64,000 nucleotides of DNA from Paenibacillus polymyxa (GCF_018614975.1 NZ_JAGGNR010000008.1:248001-312000), one strand, 5' to 3'. Positions 26,063-34,813 are shown, counted from the stretch's first letter. Notes: generated by a model not told the origin, from the sequence alone. Program-made: numbers and translations.

Positions 26063-26807
26063 GTCCTGAACCTCCCATTAGGGATAATACATTAATAATT
26101 TTCTGGTAAAAGGCCGCACGATTATCGCCGTAGTGAATTTCATTATACAGTTTGCCATCCTTGATAAAGACAACCCGACTGCAATAACTTGCAGCTACTG
26201 CATCATGAGTGACCAGCAGCATCGTAGCCTGATCCTCCTGATTGCGAGTTTCGAGAATCTCCATCACATCTCTTGCCGCCTTTGAATCCAGGTTGCCTGT
26301 TGGCTCATCGGCCAGAATCAGCTTCGGGGAATGGATAAGCGCTCTGGCAATGGCCGTACGCTGTGCCTGTCCTCCTGATATCTCATATGTCCGTTTGTTC
26401 AGAATACCCTCGATCCCCAGCTTGCTTGCCAGCTGTTCGACACGTGCGTTCATCTCTGCTAGCGAAACACCGTCAAGAGTCAGTGGCAGCACAATGTTTT
26501 CCTTGACTGTAAGTGTAGTTAACAGATTGAACGATTGAAAAACGAATCCAAGCTCTTTGCGCCGGAACAGCGCGAGTTCGTCCTGATTCAATTCAAACGG
26601 ATTCTTCCCTGCAATCCGCAGTTCGCCTGATGTTGGATGATCAATGGTTGAGATCATGTTCAGCAGCGTTGTTTTGCCACTACCCGACGGTCCCATAATG
26701 CCGACAAACTCACCTTTCTGAATACTGAGGTCGATGCCGGATAACGCTTCATAGGACACAATGCCTTTATAGATTTTACTGATCTGTTTCACAGAACAAA
26801 TCTCCAT
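26037..26807 (-). CDS. Bce-type ABC transporter ATP-binding protein
   Basis: This is a 256-residue ATPase with Walker A GPSGSGKTT at 39-47, the Q-loop VFQSFNLLTTLTVKENI, signature ISGGQAQR near 143, Walker B LILADEPTGNLDS and the H-loop VTHD. The LTVKENIVLPL and DEPTGNLDS sequences place it with MacB/BceA-type ATPases that drive mechanotransmission rather than bulk transport. The C-terminal extension of about 30 residues overlaps the permease start. A Bce-type operator lies about 150 bases upstream (26957-26970). Confidence 0.93.
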   Translation of the reverse strand: MEICSVKQISKIYKGIVSYEALSGIDLSIQKGEFVGIMGPSGSGKTTLLNMISTIDHPTSGELRIAGKNPFELNQDELALFRRKELGFVFQSFNLLTTLTVKENIVLPLTLDGVSLAEMNARVEQLASKLGIEGILNKRTYEISGGQAQRTAIARALIHSPKLILADEPTGNLDSKAARDVMEILETRNQEDQATMLLVTHDAVAASYCSRVVFIKDGKLYNEIHYGDNRAAFYQKIINVLSLMGGSGHEFSPVRH

Positions 26808-26956
26808 CGTTACAACTCCTTAGTGATGTAATAATTCAAAATCAAGTTACATTCATGCTGTGTGTATGCGTATTGTGCGTGGCCTTTCCTGTGATCTTCT
26901 GACTACAGTCTATCGAAGTTCCGACCATTCTCCTATGGTTTAACCTTTCATCAACA

Positions 26957-26970
26957 TGACAATGTTGTAA
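26957..26970. promoter_or_regulatory. Candidate BceR-type operator (TNACA-N4-TGTAA)
   Basis: TGACA-ATGT-TGTAA matches exactly the TNACA-N4-TGTAA pattern I recall for BceR-like regulator sites. It lies inside a longer imperfect inverted repeat (AACCTT ... AAGGTT, 26943-26973) upstream of the Bce-type ATPase gene. It is the expected target of the response regulator encoded at 28039-28743. Confidence 0.7.
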
Positions 26971-26993
26971 GGTTGAATCATGGTAACCAAAAA

Positions 26994-27026
26994 AGACGTC
27001 TTCGCCCCGACAGGCAATAGACGTCT
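26994..27026 (-). terminator. Terminator of the Bce-type kinase gene
   Basis: The direct palindrome AGACGTCT occurs at both ends of a 17-nt loop, forming an 8-bp stem. On the minus strand it is followed by six T residues, 33 bases after the kinase stop. Confidence 0.85.
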
Positions 27027-27058
27027 AACCTCACACTTATACTTCTTCAACCTGCCTT

Positions 27059-28042
27059 TCAGGAGTTGAATGTAATTCGGACAGTCGTTCCTTCGCCGTA
27101 AACGGATTCAAGATCAATCTGATGATTCATCCGCGTTAACACTTCTTTGGCAATATACAGTCCCATGCCTGTGGACTCTTTGAAATGCCGCCCGTTCTCC
27201 CCAGTGAAGAAAGGCTGGAATACCCGATTCAGATCAGACTTCGGAATCCCGATGCCCTGATCCTGCACTTCCAGCATGATGGAGCGTTCTGCTTCATATG
27301 CCCGCAGATGAATCTTTTGTCCACTGCCCGCTGCGTACTTGATTGCATTAGAAAGTAACTGGACCAGGACAAAACGAATCCACTTGGCATCGGATTGCAC
27401 AACCAGCGAAGGTTCTATATGCATCTCTGGATAGACGTGATTACGGATGAAGAAACGTTTCAGCTCATGGATCGCCTCTTCCCCAGCATTCTTCAGTATC
27501 ACAGGTTCAACACTGAAATCCTGTTCAAAGGTATCCAAGCGAGCCACATACAGTACAGTCTCCAGACCTCGTCTCATCTGGTCCGCTTCCTCCCGAATGC
27601 TTATGAGCCGAGGATCGTCATCCTCCTGATCTTCCACGGTCAACTCAATCACAGATAAAGGTGTCTTCATCTGATGTACCCACTGGTTCATAAACGTCAG
27701 ATATTCTTGCTGCCGCTGTTCAAGCCGATGCAGATGTGCATGATACTGTCTGTATTGCGAATCCAGCAGCTTCTCCAGCGACAGTGATAATGGACTTGTT
27801 TCGTTCAATGGTACAAATTCCTTCAGCGAATCCATTGATCGTGACATTCGGGCATAAAAAGAGCGATGTGACAGATAACGATAGACCAAATATCCGATGT
27901 ACAAAAATAATCCCAACGCTACGGCATAAGCAGCCGTGATCCAATCGTTGTAACCGTCATACCAGAACACCGCAACCACGGTGAACAAGATGGCAACAAC
28001 CCAGCAAGTTAAAGCGAGATGTTCTCGTATAAACAATCTCAT
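27059..28042 (-). CDS. BceS-like intramembrane-sensing histidine kinase
   Basis: This is a 327-residue kinase with only two N-terminal helices (about residues 10-28 and 34-55) and almost no extracellular part, the hallmark of BceS-type kinases that sense through their partner ABC transporter. The H-box WVHQMKTPLSVIEL lies near residue 130, the N-box QLLSNAIKYA near 228, and G-boxes QDQGIGIP and STGMGLYIAKE follow. There is no HAMP domain. It overlaps the response regulator gene by 4 bases and is followed by a terminator, then the ATPase-permease operon. Confidence 0.93.
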   Translation of the reverse strand: MRLFIREHLALTCWVVAILFTVVAVFWYDGYNDWITAAYAVALGLFLYIGYLVYRYLSHRSFYARMSRSMDSLKEFVPLNETSPLSLSLEKLLDSQYRQYHAHLHRLEQRQQEYLTFMNQWVHQMKTPLSVIELTVEDQEDDDPRLISIREEADQMRRGLETVLYVARLDTFEQDFSVEPVILKNAGEEAIHELKRFFIRNHVYPEMHIEPSLVVQSDAKWIRFVLVQLLSNAIKYAAGSGQKIHLRAYEAERSIMLEVQDQGIGIPKSDLNRVFQPFFTGENGRHFKESTGMGLYIAKEVLTRMNHQIDLESVYGEGTTVRITFNS

Positions 28043-28743
28043 GAAGGAGAAGAAGCTTTCCAGTTATTGTTCAATCGGTAACCCGAACCTCTGACCGTTT
28101 CCAGTGCATCCGAAATACCAAGCTCGGTTAATCGTTTACGCACCCGAGTAACGTTAACGCTGAGTGTATTGTCATCCACAAAAGAGTCATCCCACAGCTT
28201 CTCCAGGATTGTCTCTCTGCTCACCAGCTTGGGACTGCGGCGCAGTAACGTTTCCAGCAGAATCGTTTCCTTCTTCGTCAGCTGTACTTTGCGATCACCA
28301 AGCTGAATCTCCAGTCTTTCCAAGTATACGACCAAACCATCCAGTTCCACCTTGCGTTCTTCATCACGTACAGCATAGTCCCCATATACCCGGCGCAGCT
28401 GACTTCGAATTTTCGCTATAACAATCTCATGCTCAAATGGCTTCGTGATATAATCATCTGCCCCGTTCTCCAGTGCCATGACCTGATCCATCTTCCCACT
28501 CCGCGCGGAGATAAACAAAATGGGGCATGTGGACAGCGTACGAATCTGGCGGCACCAATAGAAACCATCGTAACTGGGCAAGTTGATATCCAGAAGTACC
28601 ACATGTGGCTGTACCTGCTCAAACTGTTGTACAATCATCTCAAAATCCTCGACCAGTACGGCCCGGTCCCCGTAGCGTTCAATATGTGATTTCAATAATC
28701 CCGCAATCTTGGGATCGTCCTCTATTATCATAATGGTATACAT
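28039..28743 (-). CDS. BceR-like OmpR family response regulator
   Basis: This is a 234-residue regulator with receiver acidic residues EDD near 8-10, phosphorylated Asp in HVVLLDINLPSYDGFYWC (about residue 52), and SARSGKMDQ and DDYITKPFEHE later. The winged-helix output domain reads LTKKETILLETLLRRSPKLV and VDDNTLSVNVTRVRKRLTEL. The LDINLPSYDGFYWCR sequence is characteristic of BceR-type regulators. The ATG at 28743 is preceded by AGAGGTGAGATCC. It starts the regulator-kinase operon, which lies directly upstream of the cognate transporter operon. Confidence 0.93.
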   Translation of the reverse strand: MYTIMIIEDDPKIAGLLKSHIERYGDRAVLVEDFEMIVQQFEQVQPHVVLLDINLPSYDGFYWCRQIRTLSTCPILFISARSGKMDQVMALENGADDYITKPFEHEIVIAKIRSQLRRVYGDYAVRDEERKVELDGLVVYLERLEIQLGDRKVQLTKKETILLETLLRRSPKLVSRETILEKLWDDSFVDDNTLSVNVTRVRKRLTELGISDALETVRGSGYRLNNNWKASSPS

Positions 28744-28784
28744 TATTGGATCTCACCTCTGGCAAAATCATAACACAGGATTTA

Positions 28785-30113
28785 TTATCTAGCATCGATT
28801 TGCTTACGCCAATCCACAATATCCTCGTTCAATTGCTTCAGGTCTCCAGAAGCTTTCTGATCATCGGATAACTTGTATTGTTGCTTCAATGCCAAGATAC
28901 GATATACACTTTCATCAATTCGGGACTCGGTGATTTTGCCTGACTTCACTGCACTTATTAGCGTATCAAAAATCGTCTTGGCACTCTCATAACTGTGAGC
29001 TACCAACAGAATGTCACTTCCTGCTTTAACAGTTGCCAGGGCGGCTTCGTCCAACTTGAAGTTCTTCGCAATTGCACCCATACTCAGGTCATCCGTGATG
29101 ACGACACCATCATAATTGAACTTCCCACGCAAATGTTCACCAATAATGACATCCGATAAGGAGGCTGGATGATCCGGATCAAGCTTCGGGAACAAAATGT
29201 GTGCAACCATGACCGCCTCCACTTGCTCCTTCACTGCGGCCTGGAACGGAATCCATTCAAGCTCGGCCAGTTGTTTTTCCGTTTTGTTCACAACAGGCAG
29301 ATCCAGATGGGAGTCCACGGACGTATCACCATGACCCGGAAAATGTTTCACTACCGGAATAATGCCTTCACTACGTAGTCCCTTCATCTCTGCAATCCCC
29401 ATACGTGACACCAGTTCTGCCGAGCTGCCGAATGAACGATCTCCAATCACCGGGTTCTTCGGGTTACTGTTCACATCCAGCACAGGAGCAAAGTCCACAT
29501 TAAAACCTGCAAGCTGAACTTGTCTGGCCAACAATTCACCCATCGTTTCAGCAAGTGCGCTATCTTTCGTCTCGCCTACTTTTCTACTGGAAGGAATCGA
29601 TTCCACCGTCTCCGGCATACGACTGACTTTGCCACCCTCCTGATCCACACTCATGAAGATCGGTACCGGGTTGGACCGATTCGCTTCCTTGATGGACTGC
29701 ACAAACTTGGCTGTTCCCTCGAGTGTCGATACATTGTTGGCATAGAAAATAATGCCCCCTACCTTTTGATCGGTAATCATCTGTTTGGCTTGATCATCCA
29801 ACGTTGTCCCTTGAACACCAGCCAGTATCATCTGTCCAATCTTCTCTTCTAACGTTAATGAACGGAGCTGCTCCTGCACCGAATCGACTTCCTCTGGTAC
29901 TTCCTCTTGAGGTGGAGTAGTATTCTGCTCCGGCGATGAAGAGGATTGCCCTGAGTTAGAGCCAGCGTTTGAGCCGGTATTCGAGTCCGTTGCGGAGGAA
30001 GGTTTCTGTGCTTGGCCACATGCCGATAAAATCAGAACGATCCCCAGCAGAAGACACATCATATGCAGTGGTTTTCTCCATTTATTGTTCGAGTTGTACC
30101 TATAATTGTGCAA
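28785..30113 (-). CDS. nagZ: GH3 beta-N-acetylhexosaminidase lipoprotein (NagZ/YbbD-like)
   Basis: This is a 442-residue exported lipoprotein. The lipobox LSAC gives Cys32. A Ser/Asn/Gly/Pro-rich linker (about 37-75) tethers a GH3 N-terminal TIM barrel. Motifs are VGGIIFYANN near 118-127, SVDQEGGKVSRMP near 155-167, the NagZ-specific catalytic loop KHFPGHGDT at 256-264, and the nucleophile region VITDDLSMGAI at 338-348. NagZ removes N-acetylglucosamine from peptidoglycan fragments; in Bacillus it acts outside the membrane in wall recycling. The two-domain YbbD layout is shortened here: the second domain is missing, so the protein is close to Gram-negative NagZ plus an anchor. Confidence 0.9.
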   Translation of the reverse strand: MHNYRYNSNNKWRKPLHMMCLLLGIVLILSACGQAQKPSSATDSNTGSNAGSNSGQSSSSPEQNTTPPQEEVPEEVDSVQEQLRSLTLEEKIGQMILAGVQGTTLDDQAKQMITDQKVGGIIFYANNVSTLEGTAKFVQSIKEANRSNPVPIFMSVDQEGGKVSRMPETVESIPSSRKVGETKDSALAETMGELLARQVQLAGFNVDFAPVLDVNSNPKNPVIGDRSFGSSAELVSRMGIAEMKGLRSEGIIPVVKHFPGHGDTSVDSHLDLPVVNKTEKQLAELEWIPFQAAVKEQVEAVMVAHILFPKLDPDHPASLSDVIIGEHLRGKFNYDGVVITDDLSMGAIAKNFKLDEAALATVKAGSDILLVAHSYESAKTIFDTLISAVKSGKITESRIDESVYRILALKQQYKLSDDQKASGDLKQLNEDIVDWRKQIDAR

Positions 30114-30511
30114 GGATATTCATCCTCCTTATGTAATGTCATCTTGGTAATTCAAAGGTTCAGGCCTAACCTTATCACAAGGTGAATGATTTTCAAAATG
30201 AGCGCTTCTGAGGATTGAATCGTTGTGCTGACATATATGCAGCGAAAAAAATGGTTGCTATAGAACCTGAAATATGGAACTTAATGGTATTGTGACTAGG
30301 CGCGTGTGCGATGTATGTGGAGAATAATAAGGAGTAACGGTGCAGGAAATGATTTTCTATTGTGAATTTTTCAGATGTTGAAATTATTAGTATAGGTAGC
30401 TCAAAAAGCCGCCCAAAGGCGGCCTATTTGTTCGTTTTTGTTTTACTTTTCGTTGTAAATCGTTGCCGTTCAGCGTTGGCTCACCTTTCACTAAACGTTC
30501 TTAGGCTTCTA
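30114..30511. other. 398-bp intergenic region
   Basis: This gap between nagZ and the flavin oxidoreductase holds the terminator at 30408-30423 and no convincing gene. A 13-codon frame from GTG 30340 (behind AAGGAG) to 30381 is present on the plus strand, but nothing else supports it. A possible promoter for nagZ should lie here; I see no clear pair of boxes. Confidence 0.5.
30408..30423 (-). terminator. Terminator of the flavin oxidoreductase gene
   Basis: GCCGCC-CAAA-GGCGGC forms a 6-bp GC stem, followed on the minus strand by five T residues. It stands about 90 bases after the oxidoreductase stop. Confidence 0.85.
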
Positions 30512-31615
30512 TTAATGGAGTGTTTGCAACACTTCCGTTGTAAATGGAATAATTTCGGATATGCGACCTTCGCGAACTTTGGCAGGCCATTCGGGATCAC
30601 TAAGCAGAACACGACCCAAGGCGATCAGGTCAAATTCATTGTTCTCCAGCTTCCAATTTAATAGATCCAGATGGGCATCCCCTGTTCCCTGGTACTCGGT
30701 TGCCCTGTCTACAAATTCAGCTTCAAGACCTACCGATCCAACTGAAATAGCTGGTTTACCGGTTATTTTTTGCGTCCAACCCGCAAGATTCAACTCCGAA
30801 CCTTCGAACTCCGGTAACCAGAACCGGCGAGTTGAGCAATGGAATATATCTACGCCAGCAGCACTGAGTGGTGCCAGGAATTGCTCCAATTGTTCCGGCG
30901 TTTCCACCAGACGTGCCTCATAATTCCCCATCTTCCATTGGGAGAACCGGAGCACAATTGGGAAATCAGGACCAACCGCCGCACGACAAGCTTTAATCAC
31001 TTCAACCGCAAATTGAGTTCGCCGTACCAAATCACCACCATAATTGTCAGTCCGTCGATTCGTCTGCTCCCAGAAGAATTGATCAATCAGGTATCCATGG
31101 GCTCCGTGCAGTTCAATGCCATCAAACCCGATTCGCTGTGCATCCGCTGCCGCTTGGGCATATGCCTTTACAAGACCATGAATCTCCTCTTCCGTTAATG
31201 GTTCACGTGATGGTTCACCTGCCATGCTAACCCCAGACGGACTTACAGGCTCAGCTTCTGCATTAGGCAAGTCACCGGAACGACGTGCTGTACCCACATG
31301 CCACAATTGTGGCATGATTTTGCCACCCGCTTCATGTACTGCTTTCACTACATTAGCCCATCCTCGCAACGAATCTTCACCATGGAATAATGGAATACTC
31401 GCTCCACTAACCGAAGATGGATGATTAATGCCTGTACCTTCCGTTATAATAAGCCCCACTCCACCTGCTGCTCTGCGACGATAGTATTCAGCAACTTCTG
31501 GTCCAGGTACGCCCTCTGGTGAGAATCCGCGAGTCATGGGTGCCATAACGATTCGATTAGACAATGTTAGCTTGTCCGAGGTGAAAGGTTTGAATAATGC
31601 TGAAGGTACGTTCAT
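30512..31615 (-). CDS. NADH:flavin oxidoreductase, Old Yellow Enzyme family
   Basis: This is a 367-residue FMN enzyme with a TIM-barrel fold. Motifs are LSNRIVMAPMTRGFSPEGVP near residues 17-36 (FMN loop with Thr), a Gln in MPQLWHVG, the substrate-binding His-Gly-Ala-His in GIELHGAHGYLIDQFFW near 175-190, NRRTDNYGGD, and the phosphate-binding DLIALGRVLLSDPEW near the end. These enzymes reduce activated alkenes or nitro compounds with NAD(P)H. I chose ATG 31615, with AAAGGAG about nine bases upstream; the frame extends further but has no initiation site there. Confidence 0.9.
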   Translation of the reverse strand: MNVPSALFKPFTSDKLTLSNRIVMAPMTRGFSPEGVPGPEVAEYYRRRAAGGVGLIITEGTGINHPSSVSGASIPLFHGEDSLRGWANVVKAVHEAGGKIMPQLWHVGTARRSGDLPNAEAEPVSPSGVSMAGEPSREPLTEEEIHGLVKAYAQAAADAQRIGFDGIELHGAHGYLIDQFFWEQTNRRTDNYGGDLVRRTQFAVEVIKACRAAVGPDFPIVLRFSQWKMGNYEARLVETPEQLEQFLAPLSAAGVDIFHCSTRRFWLPEFEGSELNLAGWTQKITGKPAISVGSVGLEAEFVDRATEYQGTGDAHLDLLNWKLENNEFDLIALGRVLLSDPEWPAKVREGRISEIIPFTTEVLQTLH

Positions 31616-31826
31616 AGTACATTGCTCCTTTGCAATTGGAAATATGGAACTCCGCATCCACATGAAATGCGACATGCTTTTGTATTGTATCACGTGTAAT
31701 CCAGTTGACTGGTTTAGAATTATTTCTCTATCCATTTTGTATGTCTAAGCATGTCCGCTTCCTCCTTTATACTATGTAATTCGACCCGTACACGCAACAA
31801 ATTCCGCCCGATCTCTACGAAAAAAA

Positions 31827-31859
31827 GTAGACAATCACATCTGTTGATGTGCTGTCTAC
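31827..31859 (-). terminator. Terminator of the butanediol dehydrogenase gene
   Basis: GTAGACA-CACATC pairs with GATGTG-TGTCTAC, with one small internal bulge. On the minus strand a run of seven T residues follows. Confidence 0.85.
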
Positions 31860-31881
31860 TTGTTCTTACTGTCTGTGATTT

Positions 31882-32931
31882 CTATTCAGCTTTTACCAAA
31901 ATCTTAACTTGATTTTTCTCTTTTAGCAGTGCATCAAATCCATGTTCCACCACTTCATCCAACGAGATTCGTTTGGTCACCAGCTTGTCAGCCGGGAAGA
32001 AACCTTTATCCATCAGACTGATCACCGCCGGGAACACATCGCGATAACCAATAATGCCATTAACTGTACGTTCTTTCATGACAATCGAGTTCGGGTGAAT
32101 TGGCGCTTCCTGTTCAAAAATACTGACGATCATCAACTCTCCACCAATACGTGTCGAATCAATGGCTTGTTGCAGAACACGCGGAACACCGGTTACTTCA
32201 TAAGCTACGTTAACGCCACCTTGTGTACGTTGATGGATCTCTTCCACGACATTAAACTGCATTGGATCAATCACAATGGCACCGAGCTCTTCGGCTTTTG
32301 CTTTCCGTTCATCCGATAACTCCACCACATAAATATCCGACGCTCCCGAAGCTTTAAGCGCTTCGATGACCAGAAGTCCGATTGGGCCTGCGCCAAACAC
32401 GGCTGCCGTATCTCCCACTTTCAGTTTGCTTTGGCGCACAGCGTGAAGTGCTACAGCTGAAGGTTCAACCAACGCACCTTGCTCATACGAGATTGAATCC
32501 GGAATGGCATGTACCATGTTTTCTTCAGCAGTTACATATTCGGAGAATCCGCCTCCGCCTCCAGCGAGTCCAAGGAAACCCATTTTATCGCACAAATTGT
32601 ATTTCCCTTGTTTACAAGCTTCGCAGTGTCCACATGCATAGATCGGTTCTACAACCACTCGATCACCCGCCTTGAAACGTGTAACACCTTCCCCTACTTC
32701 AACCACCTGTCCTGAGAATTCATGCCCCATAACAATAGGCGCTTGTTCCCCTGTTAGCGGATGTGGTGCTTGAGCAGGAATGAAGATTGGACCAGCTGTG
32801 TACTCGTGCAAGTCGCTGCCGCAGATACCGCACCATTCCACTTTTATTTTGACCTTACCTTCTTCAGGGTGAGGTTCATTAATATTTTCGAGACGTAAAT
32901 CTTTGACTCCATGCCAACGTAATGCTTTCAT
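31882..32931 (-). CDS. bdhA: (R,R)-2,3-butanediol dehydrogenase, zinc-dependent
   Basis: This is a 349-residue medium-chain dehydrogenase that interconverts acetoin and 2,3-butanediol with NAD(H). Catalytic zinc ligands are Cys37 (WCGICGSDLHEY), His70/Glu71 (VMGHEFSG) and a Glu near 152. Structural zinc cysteines are at 100, 103, 106 and 114 (ACGHCEACKQGKYNLC). The Rossmann motif VFGAGPIGLL lies near 174-183, followed by Glu in YVVELSDERK, which indicates NAD preference. The GPIFIPAQAPHPLTGEQAP insert is typical of BdhA. An operator palindrome overlaps its promoter region and a LacI regulator is divergent. Confidence 0.92.
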   Translation of the reverse strand: MKALRWHGVKDLRLENINEPHPEEGKVKIKVEWCGICGSDLHEYTAGPIFIPAQAPHPLTGEQAPIVMGHEFSGQVVEVGEGVTRFKAGDRVVVEPIYACGHCEACKQGKYNLCDKMGFLGLAGGGGGFSEYVTAEENMVHAIPDSISYEQGALVEPSAVALHAVRQSKLKVGDTAAVFGAGPIGLLVIEALKASGASDIYVVELSDERKAKAEELGAIVIDPMQFNVVEEIHQRTQGGVNVAYEVTGVPRVLQQAIDSTRIGGELMIVSIFEQEAPIHPNSIVMKERTVNGIIGYRDVFPAVISLMDKGFFPADKLVTKRISLDEVVEHGFDALLKEKNQVKILVKAE

Positions 32932-32967
32932 TCATTTCATCTCCCAGATCATAATTTGTGATATAAT

Positions 32968-32981
32968 CGGAAACGTTTCCG
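32968..32981. promoter_or_regulatory. LacI-type operator upstream of bdhA
   Basis: CGGAAACGTTTCCG is a perfect 14-bp palindrome with the central CG typical of LacI-family operators. It lies 37 bases before the bdhA start. The same arms recur at 33283-33296 in front of the LacI gene. It also resembles a CcpA cre site. Confidence 0.75.
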
Positions 32982-33228
32982 TAAATTAAATATGTCACAT
33001 TTTAGATACGCTGTCAAACATATTTCTCCACTAATATGTCTATTTCGTGATCATATCGAGTTCACTTTAGAATGCTTATACTTTAGTTTAAGTGATCTTA
33101 GCGGTATTACAAACGATGTAATCCTTGTTATTAACATATATTATGGCAAATATTATTGTAGACCCATTGAAATTTAATCAGGCCTCGCCATAAATCTGAC
33201 CCTTTCACGGGATACTTCATTGTTCAAA

Positions 33229-33237
33229 TGTTATAAT
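33229..33237 (+). promoter_or_regulatory. Extended -10 promoter of the LacI family gene
   Basis: TG-T-TATAAT is a perfect extended -10 element about 80 bases before the chosen start codon. No good -35 box is visible, as is common for this promoter type. Confidence 0.55.
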
Positions 33238-33282
33238 CAAGTTATATAACTATCGTGAAGTTCATACATATTCCTAATATTT

Positions 33283-33296
33283 CGGAATTGTTTCCG
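33283..33296. promoter_or_regulatory. Second LacI-type operator, in the regulator's leader
   Basis: CGGAA-TTGT-TTCCG has the same 5-bp arms as the bdhA operator with a different 4-nt centre. Its position between the extended -10 element and the start codon would allow autoregulation by roadblock. Confidence 0.65.
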
Positions 33297-33317
33297 ATAA
33301 AGCGAGGTAACCGTACA

Positions 33318-34355
33318 TTGAGGAAAGAACAGAAACTTACGATCAAGGACGTTGCAGAGCGTGCCGGCGTGGGCATCGCTACCGTATCCCGGGCCATTAA
33401 CAATTCAGAAGGCATCAGCAGTAAAACACGGGATAAGGTGATGCAGGCCATTGAAGAACTGGGGTTTGTACCCAACACCTCGGCACAGAGTCTGAAAATC
33501 CGGCAAACGCACCAGATCGCGCTTGTTGTACCCGACATACGTAACGCCATCATTCCGGAAATCTCCTGGTCTGTAGAGCAAACGGCGAAGCAACACGGGT
33601 ACCATGTCGTGCAGATCAATACGGCAGGCAATGCCAGAACCGAGCTGGAAACTATTCGTAATGTCAAAAAATTGCATGTGGACGGACTGATCTTCATGCC
33701 TCTGGCGTACCCCAAAACGTTACCCGGACTGATTGATAAAGCGCCGCTCCCTATCTCCATGATTAATTACGGCAAAAAACTGGAACCGGGCATGAAGGCA
33801 GATATCGTCTCTCTTTCTCAACCCGAAGGCAAACTGGTGATGGAGCATCTGTTCAAAATCGGCCGGACTCGAATCGCATACGCTGGTGCACCCAAAGACA
33901 TTATTGAAGAACGCTTCCGTGCATATGAGCAAGCTGTAGGCCATGTGGACATTTCTCTCGTCTACTTTGGTGAGGACTTTTCATTGAATACTGGTGCTAA
34001 TGCTGCAGATTATTTCTATGGACTTACGCATATGCCAGATGCCGTCTATGCCATTAATGATATGGTTGCCATCGGATTGGTTAATCGGTTCAAGGAGCTA
34101 GGGGTTCGTGTACCTGAAGATGTGGCTGTTGTGGGTGTGGATAACAATCAATGGACGACCGTCACGTCTCCTCAGATTAGTTCCGTGTCCATTATGGGCG
34201 AAGAAGTCGCCAGACTTGCTACCGAGCTGTTGTTAAAACGAATTCGGGAGATGAATACGACCGATTACGAACACATCCAATTTGAACCGCGCTTAATCGT
34301 TCGTGAATCAAGCGTAGCCATGATTCATTCTTCCCAGCGAGGGCCACACAGTTAA
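33318..34355 (+). CDS. LacI family transcriptional regulator
   Basis: This is a 345-residue repressor. The N-terminal helix-turn-helix reads LTIKDVAERAGVGIATVSRA with the hinge helix segment FVPNTSAQSLKIRQTH, and the periplasmic-binding-like ligand domain starts IALVVPDIRNAIIPEISWSV. Later landmarks are KKLHVDGLIFMPL, GRTRIAYAGAP, AVYAINDMVAIGL and VAVVGVDNN. I chose TTG 33318, with GAGGT about ten bases upstream, because the family always begins close to the LTIKDVA motif; the longer frame would begin upstream of its own operator. Divergence from bdhA and the shared operator arms imply that it controls acetoin/butanediol metabolism or itself; the effector is unknown. Confidence 0.9.
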   Translation: MRKEQKLTIKDVAERAGVGIATVSRAINNSEGISSKTRDKVMQAIEELGFVPNTSAQSLKIRQTHQIALVVPDIRNAIIPEISWSVEQTAKQHGYHVVQINTAGNARTELETIRNVKKLHVDGLIFMPLAYPKTLPGLIDKAPLPISMINYGKKLEPGMKADIVSLSQPEGKLVMEHLFKIGRTRIAYAGAPKDIIEERFRAYEQAVGHVDISLVYFGEDFSLNTGANAADYFYGLTHMPDAVYAINDMVAIGLVNRFKELGVRVPEDVAVVGVDNNQWTTVTSPQISSVSIMGEEVARLATELLLKRIREMNTTDYEHIQFEPRLIVRESSVAMIHSSQRGPHS

Positions 34356-34440
34356 ATTTGGTGAGGGGGATGGGTCAGCAGGATAGGATCTATTTTACGG
34401 CTATCCCTTCATTTGTTCTGCTACACAGATATACTAAAAA

Positions 34441-34475
34441 GGTGTTGCTCAGGTCTAACTCTTTCCTGGCAGCAC
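34441..34475 (+). terminator. Terminator of the LacI family gene
   Basis: GGTG-TTGC-CAGG pairs with CCTG-GCA-GCACC around an 11-nt loop, preceded by AAAAA and followed by TTATTTG. Confidence 0.75.
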
Positions 34476-34532
34476 CTTATTTGTCGTTGATTCTATATAA
34501 TTATAGCGAGTCATACTCCGCATATGTTCATT

Positions 34533-34813
34533 CTAAGAAAGCAGTTGCCTGATCGGTGTTCCCTTCAGGAACATCGCTATATTCTCTACGGTATGATTAT
34601 AATAGATCTAGGCCATCACATTCATGCCAAATGCTTCTGCGTGCCAACCACAATATCAAAATCCTGCAATTCCTGGATGACTTTATCTTCCGAGCCCATA
34701 TAGTTGTTGAATGTCTGAATCTCTACCTGATCCATCAACGGACCACAGTCCGCCGACGTCAGCGCAACGTTCTGATCATCATCCAAAACGGCACAGCGCA
34801 ACTTCGTATTCAT
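34533..34813 (-). pseudogene. D-isomer-specific 2-hydroxyacid dehydrogenase, remnant with internal deletions
   Basis: From ATG 34813, preceded by a perfect AGGAGGAG site, the frame gives the usual N-terminus (MNTKLRCAVLDDDQNVAL ... VIQELQDFDIVVG). After about 60 residues it jumps: a shifted frame reads EAFGMNVMA (the end of the NAD-binding unit), then a stop, then the same frame continues YNHTVENIAMFLKGTPIRQL, the C-terminus of the family. So about 250 of 320 residues are gone in two deletions while both ends survive. The open frame itself ends at 34622. It is still downstream of a strong ribosome-binding site and could be expressed as a short dead peptide. Confidence 0.85.

Noticed and set aside
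30340..30381. A 13-codon ORF behind AAGGAG upstream of the flavin oxidoreductase terminator
   Set aside because: The ribosome-binding site is good but the peptide is very short, with no neighbouring regulator or exporter to suggest a signalling peptide.
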